From Hydrangea macrophylla (lineage: Eukaryota; Streptophyta; Magnoliopsida; Cornales; Hydrangeaceae), in NCBI GenBank assembly GCA_033977485.1, contig CM066995.1:53071162-53135161 (forward strand): DNA of 64,000 nt. The letters are read 5' to 3'. The notes below the pieces were generated by a model. That model had not been told where the DNA came from, did not search any database, and saw nothing but the letters and a program-made list of their open reading frames with translations. Each line of letters starts with the position of its first letter. The first letter of the stretch is position 1. This document shows positions 56,591 through 64,000 of the stretch, in pieces. The translations under genes and the position numbers were made by a program.

Positions 56591-57889
56591 ATGAACCAAG
56601 AAGAGTTAGAAAACAAGGTTACCGAGTTGGGAGCAACCATAAGCCAGCAGTCCGGCAGCCTGGCCCAAGTTCTGAAGTTTATGGAAGAATTGAAGCAGCA
56701 GCGGCCACAACCTCCACCTGGGTTTCCACCACCGGGGTTTGAACCGCCTCCACATGAGAATAATGGGGAGGAAGACTGGTTTCAAGGGGTCCCACTGCTT
56801 GTATATGAGAAAAAGCTCCAGGAGAAAATGGACAAGGTTGACAAGATGGAAAGTGTGCTAAGGAAGAGCAAAGGGGTTGATGAATACATGCTAGACCTTG
56901 AAGGCCTATTCGAACCCGTGAATGTGAAACTACCCGAGAACTTCAAAATGCCAGAAATTGACCGCTTCGATGGAACTTGGAATCCAAAAAGTCACATCAA
57001 GTTATGCATGAACATCTTCCAAACTATGGGATGCACTCATGAGCACATAGTTATGCTGTTCCCTCAAACCCTCAAGAATGCCGCACTATCCTGGTTCCTA
57101 ACCCTTGAAGCCTCCAAGACCCGAGTCTGGGAAGATGTTGTTAGAACTTTTATTGATCACTACTCTTACAACCAAGAGTTTGATGTCACCATCCGGGACC
57201 TGGAGACTACCTGACATAATTTTAATGAGTCCTTCACTGCGTTCTTGAGTAGATGGAGGAATAAAGTGGCCCAGATGACCCACCGACCAATTGAAAAGGA
57301 ACAAGTTTAGATGTTGATTAGGAATCTACAGCCGCTATACCATGAGAAACTATTCTACCAGTCCATCTCAACATTTGAAGAGCTGTTCGAGATTGGGACT
57401 AGAATTGAGGATTCAATCAGGGAAGGAAAAATCAAGAATGAAGAATCACAAAGACAGTCCAAGAGGCCCGACTACTCTCGAAACCCTTCGGAAGTCAATG
57501 CCCTTAGTAACCAACCCATGGCCTATTCTCCCCAACCATACCAGTTCATAAACCAAACCAGCTAGCCTAGCCGCCCTTACCAAAATAGTACCCCGTGAAT
57601 TTTCTAAGCTAGATATTTCCCCCTCCGTAGCATTAGGCCACCTGCTAAAAAAGGGGCACCTCCAACTCCTTCAGCCTCGTGTCGATCCTCCACCTAACTG
57701 TGACCTGTCCAAGCAATGTGCCTACCACCAAGGCCCAGGCCATGACACTGACCGGTGTATACGTCTACGCCATGATATCCAAGACCTCATTGACCGAAGA
57801 ATCATCGAGCCACCACCCATCCAACCCTATGTCAACCAAAATGTCAGCTTCATTGAACCTAAGCCCCTGGCCTATCCTTTCAAATGATC
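56591..57889 (+). pseudogene. gag: E3 gag (Tat/Ogre-type), degenerate
   Basis: From ATG at 56591 the product begins MNQEELENKVTELGA, has a Pro-rich segment, a coiled-coil-like KLQEKMDKVDKMESVL, then the gag core: KLPENFKMPEIDRFDGTWN, NAALSWFLTLEASK, WEDVVRTFIDHY. Stops occur at 57212, 57308 and 57563, with at least one frameshift before the C-terminal zinc-knuckle-like CAYHQGPGHDTDRC (57717) and DIQDLIDRRII. Similar C-termini occur in Tat/Ogre gag. No protease, RT or integrase follows within 4 kb, so the element is a gag-only derivative. Gag would package RNA; this copy cannot make it whole. Confidence 0.87.
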
Positions 57890-60330
57890 CCCTTCACTGA
57901 GACCAATGATTGTTAAAGCTACGAGGTGAAGTGATGGTGATTGGAACTTCTGCTAAGAAAAAAATAGGGTATAACAAAAAGAATAAGCGAGTCACCGTGA
58001 CACTCCATTTGAGACCAAGTCGAGTCTCTTCTATGTTTTGAGTATATTTCAAGTTTGGTCTTGTAGTTGAGTCTGTCTGTCATCGAGTCGTTATGGGTCT
58101 GTACCGAGTAATGTAATCCTTCTCTTTTGCTAATGGAATGAAATCTCATTTTGCCTAATCTGATGTGTCGAGTCATAAATGCATGAGTCATTGAACAGAA
58201 AATATCACTTTTTCAAATTACTATGGATATTACTCTGCTACTAAATTTTTGCATCAAACAAAAAAGAATCCTGAAAGGTTAAAGTCAATTTCATGTTAAT
58301 ACCGATGAAGAGCCGAGAATTGAATAGTCTTACTTTAAGAATTTAAAGATGCTTTTGGCATACTTGGAACTTGGGGCTTGCCCGACACCCTTTCTACCTT
58401 TTCAAAGCCTTGGGCCCAACCCAATTGATAGCCATGCGAATCTGTGCAGACTTGGTCCTTGATGGTAGCTAAACATTTCAGTGAGTTTCATCTCCACTTT
58501 CAAAAAAAAAAAAAAAAAGAAGAAAATAAAAGAAAAAGCTCGCTAGGTTAAAAACCCGAAAAGGGCACCTAGGAAAAAGTTAGAGCAAATAAAGGTATTG
58601 ATTTCCAAGATATGACCCTAGCTAGTCACAATGATGGAGAAAATGAAAGAAAGAAAATTTTGGTGATACATAGAATTGTACACTTCAAAGTACATCATGA
58701 GAAAACGTCTAGATCATGTTTCGAAAGGCTCAGAGCACTCACAAACAAATTTTGAGAGTTGACATACACATTGCGAAATTATGAAATCAAAGCTCTCCGA
58801 AGATCTCGCATAAACCAACTACATGAAAAGAAAAATTGATTGGCTAGGTGAAACTGAAAAGGATCAATCCTCAAAACAAAAGAAAAAAAAAGAAAAAGAA
58901 AAAGAAAAAAAAGAAAAGAAAGGGAGATCGAGACTAAATCCTCTCATTCAAGGCTACCACAAGTGACCTAAGTTTGAACTTCTTTGACGATTGGTTTGAA
59001 AAACCCTCACCCCTTTATCCTTTCAAGCCTTGCCTTGAACTACGCTCGACCTGATTCCTGCTCAAGGATATGTAGGCAACCGCAACGGTTCGGTCGACAC
59101 CATCATAATCAAACCAATTTCCTTCAAGCCTTGCCTTGAACTACGCTCGACCTGATTCCTACTCGGGGATACGTAGGCAACCACATCAGTTCAGTCGACA
59201 CCATCATAATCAACCCTCCTTCTTTCAAAGCCTTGGCCTGAACTACGTTGGACCTGATCCCCGCTCGGGGGTACGTACACAGACTTTCAAAAAGAATAGA
59301 AGGATGGCTCGCTAGGTCGAAAATTCAAAAGGACGCCTAGGTAAAAATTAGAGCTAAATCCAAGGTGAGCAATAACAAAAGAGAGAAAAGATCTCGCTAG
59401 GTCACCTCACTAGTGCCTAGGCAAAAGTTATGAGCATTTGAGAGATTAAAGTCACGGTCCTTGCCTCAAGCCAGAAAATACCTTCCATACTAGGGGAAAA
59501 CTTCGGCTACCCGCCTCGTTTGCCTGAATTTTACTATCTACCCTTCATACAAGGGGCAAACTTCGGTCACCTACCTCGTTTTCCCAAAACCTCCAATAAA
59601 CCATTGTCCAAACTAGGGGCAAACTTCGGTCGCCCACCTCGTTTGCCTTTGAATTCCACTTCGTACACCTGAAACTAGAGGCAAACTCCGTTTGCCTAAC
59701 ACGGTCCCTTCACACCAAGGGCCAGTTTTCAAGTCACCAAGTTGTTTTGAATTTTTTTTAAATTGAGCATCTTTTATTCTAAAAGCTAAGGCACTAATTC
59801 AAAGCACTTCCTGGGAGGAGTAGAGAATTGATTAGATCAATAGGGAGAAATTTTCAAAAACCAGATTTATCTGCAAAGTGCTGCCATATTAAGATGAGGA
59901 GTGAACATAAAAGATGAGCGGTACATCATTCATGATGAAGGCACATTGGATTGTGGCAATTTGAGAATTTCATGTCCAAGGCAATCCTTCTTTTGTTTGA
60001 GTCAGTAGTAATCTGATCACAAGTGTGTCAGAGATCGAGGTTTCATACAAACTAACCCAACTTTCCTTGTCGTTCCTGTTAAGTCCATTTGTCCTGATGG
60101 TCTCAAATGTGTGGGTTAAAGGTGATTCCCAATTTTAAAAAACTTTGGATACAAGCAGAAGTACCAAATATTATTACTACACCAGTCAAGGTCGCAACAT
60201 GAGAAGTGTCCCAGGTACGAGTGGCATAAACTCATAAGTGGTTGCAAACTACAAACCCATAGTTGTTTCTCAAGGTGGCTGATCGGAGGAAATATCGCCA
60301 ACACCAAGAAACTATTGTTGATGTATTGAT
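57890..60330 (+). other. E3 non-coding internal region with shared modules
   Basis: No pol domain is present where pol is expected. Recognisable modules: GCTAGG…AAAACCCGAAAAGG with CACCTAGG (58537-58585, and variants at 59300-59345 and 59398-59430), purine-rich AAAAAG runs (58500-58520 and 58878-58920), three bulged stem-loop motifs (59036-59085, 59140-59180, 59237-59275) and four PPT-like copies (about 59490, 59550, 59618, 59673; ACTAGGGGCAAACTTCGG type). These are the same modules as in E1 and E2. Confidence 0.75.
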
Positions 60331-61050
60331 GAGGTGCGTCGATAAGATGTGTTGTTGAGGTGTTTTATAGCCCAGAGTCTAGATGTGTTGATAAGATGTG
60401 TTGTTGAGGTGTTTTATAGCCCAGAATCTAGATGTGTTGATAAGATGTATTATTGAGGTGTTTTAGGGCTCAGAGTCCAGGTTTGCTGATGAGATGTTTT
60501 TGTGAGGATGTTTTAGAACCCAGAGATTAGAGGAGCATCGAGGAACATCAGAAGAGTTGAAAAGCATTGTTGGAGCATCGAGGAACATCAGAAGAGTTAA
60601 GAAGCATTGTTGGAGCATCGAGGAACATCAAAGAGTTGAGAAGCATTATTGGAGCATCGAGGAACATCAGAAGAGTTTATAAGCATTGTTGGAGCATAGA
60701 GGAACATCAGAAGATTGAGAAGCATCATTGAAAAGTGGAGTAACATTGAGGAACATCAGAAGTGTTGAGGAGTATTGTTGAAGAGGAGCATCAGGTGTGT
60801 TGAGGAGCATTATTGAAGAATGGAAGAACATCAAATGTGTTGAGAAGCATCAGAAGAGTTAAAAAGCATCATTGAAAAGTCGAGGAGCATCGTGATGATT
60901 TCAGGAGCATTGTTGAAATTTGAAGAACACCGTTGAGAATCAAGAAGCATTGAAAAGCACCGTCAAAGATTTGAGGAACAACATAAGCGCCATTGAGAAT
61001 GGAGGATCATCATTGAAATTTGAAGAGCACCGTTCAGAATCTGAGAGTCA
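60330..61050. repeat. E3 tandem repeats before the 3' LTR
   Basis: Two successive arrays. At 60330-60530 are three to four copies of a ~50-bp unit (GATGTGTTGATAAGATGTG, GAGGTGTTTTATAGCCCAGA). At 60535-61050 are about twelve degrading copies of a ~38-bp unit (GGAGCATCGAGGAACATCAG, AAGAGTTGAGAAGCATTG). They occupy the place of the E1/E2 satellite-like arrays but have unrelated sequence. Confidence 0.85.
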
Positions 61051-61263
61051 CCGAGTCCATAGTGTCACGATTAAGGGGAGCACGAGTCAAGTCTAGAGGG
61101 TCACTTCACTCACCAAATACAATAAATTGGCACATAGCCCATCGGTTGCGACACACACAAATCACAAAGCCCACTAAGAGTGGCAAACGCACCACAAGCA
61201 TTCTTTTGAACACCGCCAACAGTCAAGAAACCCCCAGGGCAAGCATTGTCTATTCATAATCAA

Positions 61264-61530
61264 AGGCTCTGTGTCTGATGACTATCATGAGCTTTGTCAC
61301 CTGTCAGTCATTGTGACCTTCCTCGTTTATCGTGAGCCTCCTCACTCCTTTGTCCAAAATCATGAGCTTCCTCCCCACTCAATTTTTGTGAGCTTCCTCA
61401 CTCATTGTGAGCTTTCTCACTTGTCGCTCATGAGCTTCTTTACTCTGGTTATCTAACTTGTCAGTTATCGTGAGCTACCTCACTTATCGCGAGCCTCCTC
61501 ACTTGTCATAAACTCCTTCACCTATTGGTT
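61264..61530. repeat. E3 array of GTGAG-N4-CTCAC inverted repeats
   Basis: About ten units of 20-35 bp with core GTGAGCCTCCTCAC. Four are perfect inverted repeats (CCTC, CTTC, CTTT or CTAC as spacer) and the others carry one or two changes. This follows the same design as the GAGTC-N5-GACTC arrays of E1/E2: 5-base arms and a short spacer in an array upstream of the 3' LTR. The two open frames nearby (61020-61259, 61271-61456) are not gene-like. Confidence 0.8.
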
Positions 61531-62076
61531 ATCTTTAGTTATCATCCTCGAGGACCCCGCGTCCGATCCATTTCGCTTACAAAGCACACTTCCTAAATTC
61601 CAGAAGTTTGCCCCTAGACCTAGAGTCTTCTAAACCTTGATATCCTTATTTGAGTCATCCACCACATCACAGTCGCGAACACTAGCACAACATCAGCCCA
61701 CTAGGAGTGGAACAACTCATAACACCTGCTCATACTAAGATCAGAACACTAGGCATGATAGGACTCATGACACAATCACATCCATGCATTGCATATTACT
61801 CTTATAGAATAGCATCCGCCTGATCATTGTGTATGTGCATGTGTGATTTATTCTTTTATGCCCCGAACTACGCTCTGGTCTAATTCCCCTTGGGATACGT
61901 AGGCAACTCGCGCAGAGCACGACCAGCACTAACCTCAGCATCATGTCTTTATCCTTGCATCTTTTGCAATGCTTTTATCCTAAATCTATAGCCTCCAAAA
62001 GACCTGTCTATTCAGAGCTTTGGCACTCGCTTGCGACATGCTTTGCCTCGCAAGTTCATGCCAAAGAGGGGCGAAC
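61531..62076 (+). other. E3 subterminal region: bulged stem-loop and polypurine tract
   Basis: The bulged stem-loop (GAACTACGCTC, AATTCCCCTTGGGATACGTA) is at 61866-61903, about 175-210 bp before the 3' LTR, as in E1 and E2. The polypurine tract AAGAGGGGCGAAC (62064-62076) directly precedes TGTAGACACC. CACTCGCTTGCGACATGC shared with E2 lies between. The rest shows no further structure. Confidence 0.8.
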
Positions 62077-64000
62077 TGTAGACACCCTTTTTTTTTGGCT
62101 ATCAGATTTAGGGGACCCATAGCTTGGTGGTTCACAATGATCGAAAAGACTCAGAATGGACACCTGGAAGTTAGTTCTATCTCTCAAAATGCCCAGAATG
62201 ACCAAAATGCCTCGAAAGCCCAAAAACTCCCAGATTTTGACCGAAAAGTTCTGGAGACATGCTATGTCATAAATAAAGTCATAAAATGAGTTTTTAAGTG
62301 AAACCAGATGAAATCGTCAGTTCTCAGAGACCCCTGGAAGTTCCAGAAGTTCTCGGAAAGTCCCCTTTGACCAGTTTGACCAAGGTTTGACCAAGTTTGA
62401 CCAAGATTTGACCAAAGTCGTCCGAATTCGCCGAAAAGTTTCGAGATCATTCTAAATCATGTGGAAAGTATTAAAATGAGTTTCAAAAGAAAATCGAACG
62501 AAAACGTCAGCTCCTGGGAGCTCCTAGAGGTTTCCAGAACTTCCCGGGAATCCCAAGTTTGACTAGTTTGACCAAGAATTGACTTTTAAGCCGGAGCACC
62601 GTATAATTTTTTAAAAATTTTTCATGGATACTAGAGGTCGATAGCTTTCCAACGGTATATCTCATATAATTTCTGGATTTAAAAATGAATTTTCGAAGGC
62701 GAAAAGGGCGATTAAATCGGTTTTTATCACGAATACCGCAAAACTTTTCAAAGTGACCTATCTCCGAACTATTTGTTATGTAAAGTATACTCCATTACCT
62801 TTCCAACGGTATATCACAAGCTCAGTTTGGACCTCGTATGTATTTTCTGTGAATTTTGGACGAAATAGGGCCTTTTCAAGAATACCGGAACCTCTGGGGG
62901 CCTAAAAGGGAATATCTGGACGAATGAGGAGCAGTGCCGCCGCGGCACTAGCCCACTGCCGCTGTGACACAGGCCCATTGCCGCCGCAACACTCTCATCC
63001 AGAATAGTACACTTTTGCAAATATTTTTGGGGGTCCATTTTGATTAATTAGAAATCAAAACGACATAGTTCTATGTTTTCAGATGTTTAGGACCAATGGG
63101 AGTACTTTCTAAATCCCAAATCCACCCCACATTGGCCTATATAAACCCCCTTTGACTACTCATTTTGGGGGTGCCAAATACAAGCTTTGAGAAGTTTAGA
63201 GAGAAAGTTGTAGAGATAAGGTTAGAATAGAGAGAAAGGAAGCTTCCTTCTTTGATTTTTAAGCAAGAAAGTGAGTTTTAAAACTTTATTTTTACTTCAT
63301 TACTCCTATTTACTTCTATTTACTTCACACTCAACACACCCAACTACCATTCTAGTGGGTATTTTAGAGAGAGAAAGCTATTTCCATGTCCAAAGTCACC
63401 ATACATGAGTGAAACATCAAGCTACAAGTCCAATACATCATTGAATATCATCTATTGATTGTTTATATGTTTGCTTGCTTACTTTGATGTTCACCTCTTC
63501 TCATCTCATTTCTTTTTCTTTTCTTTATTTACTTACTAGTCTATTATCATCTAGATGATGACATGAAGTTTGAGGTGAGTGAATCCTTATGGATAGTAGC
63601 TCTTGACCTCAAAAACATGTTTGATAGATGATGATTTCAACTTCAATACATTCCTATGTATTCTTGAAGTTGTCTTCAAAATGGAAACAATGCTTTCCAA
63701 TAATCTTGGAGGTTCTTGATGTGATTCCAATGTTGATATTCCAAGTGGTCATAATCTCCATTTAAGTGCTGAAAATGTACTTTCAAAACCCCTTTTTCAA
63801 AACCCTTAAAACCCCCAATATTGGGATTCCAAGAAATAAACCTTATTTCTCTCAAAGAACTTTCAAAACAGTGAGTAATTTGACTCAATGATTTCTCTAG
63901 AACTCATTACTTGATGTATGAATGCAAGACCACTTGGAAAATCTTCCTAACTCATTGGAGAACACCCATGATTTTTGGTTTGACTTGGAGATGAATGGAA
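62077..64000 (+). mobile_element. E3: 3' LTR, cut by the window end
   Basis: The first 1924 bp of the partner of 52199-55432. TATA box at 63138-63144. The GC cluster (62935-62998) has an extra CACTGCCGC-type unit compared with the 5' LTR. Substitutions and small indels are scattered. The remaining 1.3 kb and the right target duplication are outside the window. Confidence 0.92.

Overview
The window looks like nuclear DNA of a flowering plant. It is AT-rich and contains plant-type LTR retrotransposons (Copia, Tekay-type chromovirus, Tat/Ogre-type Gypsy), a Stowaway MITE and a SINE tail of the type called the Angio-domain. I found no host gene, rRNA, intact tRNA gene, CRISPR array or bacterial-style operon. 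Nearly every base from about 1.2 kb to the end can be assigned to a transposable element. Element labels below (T1, E1, C1, T2, E2, E3) are mine.

Layout, oldest to youngest. 1-1200: unassigned DNA with a truncated SINE (175-242, 18-bp target duplication), a Stowaway MITE (418-668) and a degenerate AAGCCAAA array (793-1195). 1203-1822: Copia RT remnant. 1833-2948: LTR and gag start of a Tat-type Gypsy. 2949-52198: T1, a degenerate minus-strand Tekay element, of which only the 3' LTR and the C-terminus of pol survive, in four pieces. E1 (5344-18331, minus, TSD ATTAG) sits inside the T1 LTR. C1, a minus-strand Copia element (18536-51775, TSD ATTCA/CTTCA), sits inside T1 pol. C1's own 3' LTR was hit twice, by T2, a nearly full-length Tekay element (19496-30736, plus, TSD GATTC/AATTC), and by E2 (31140-44597, plus, TSD GTATG). 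E3 (52199 to beyond the window, plus) truncates T1 on the right. When the insertions are removed in this order, the T1 reading frame and the C1 LTR become continuous, which supports the reconstruction.

E1, E2 and E3 are large non-autonomous elements with 3.2-kb LTRs and an Ogre/Tat-like end structure. They use a tRNA-Arg-type primer site and a polypurine tract with core AGGGGCRAAC. E1 and E2 encode nothing recognisable. E3 keeps only a broken gag. Their internal regions are packed with structured repeats: arrays of tiny inverted repeats (GAGTC-N5-GACTC in E1/E2, GTGAG-N4-CTCAC in E3), a bulged stem-loop that recurs about 200 bp before the 3' LTR, and several internal copies of a PPT-like sequence. 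In E1/E2 the primer-binding site extends for about 49 nt and resembles the 3' half of tRNA-Arg(ACG), with changes at positions 34 and 37, where the mature tRNA carries modified bases. I consider this and the hairpin arrays the most unusual content of the window.

None of the coding regions is intact. T2 gag-pol stays in one uninterrupted frame broken only by stop codons, each explicable by one C-to-T change. C1 has stops, frameshifts and a mutated integrase catalytic residue. Autonomous relatives elsewhere in the genome would have to supply proteins to E1, E2 and E3.
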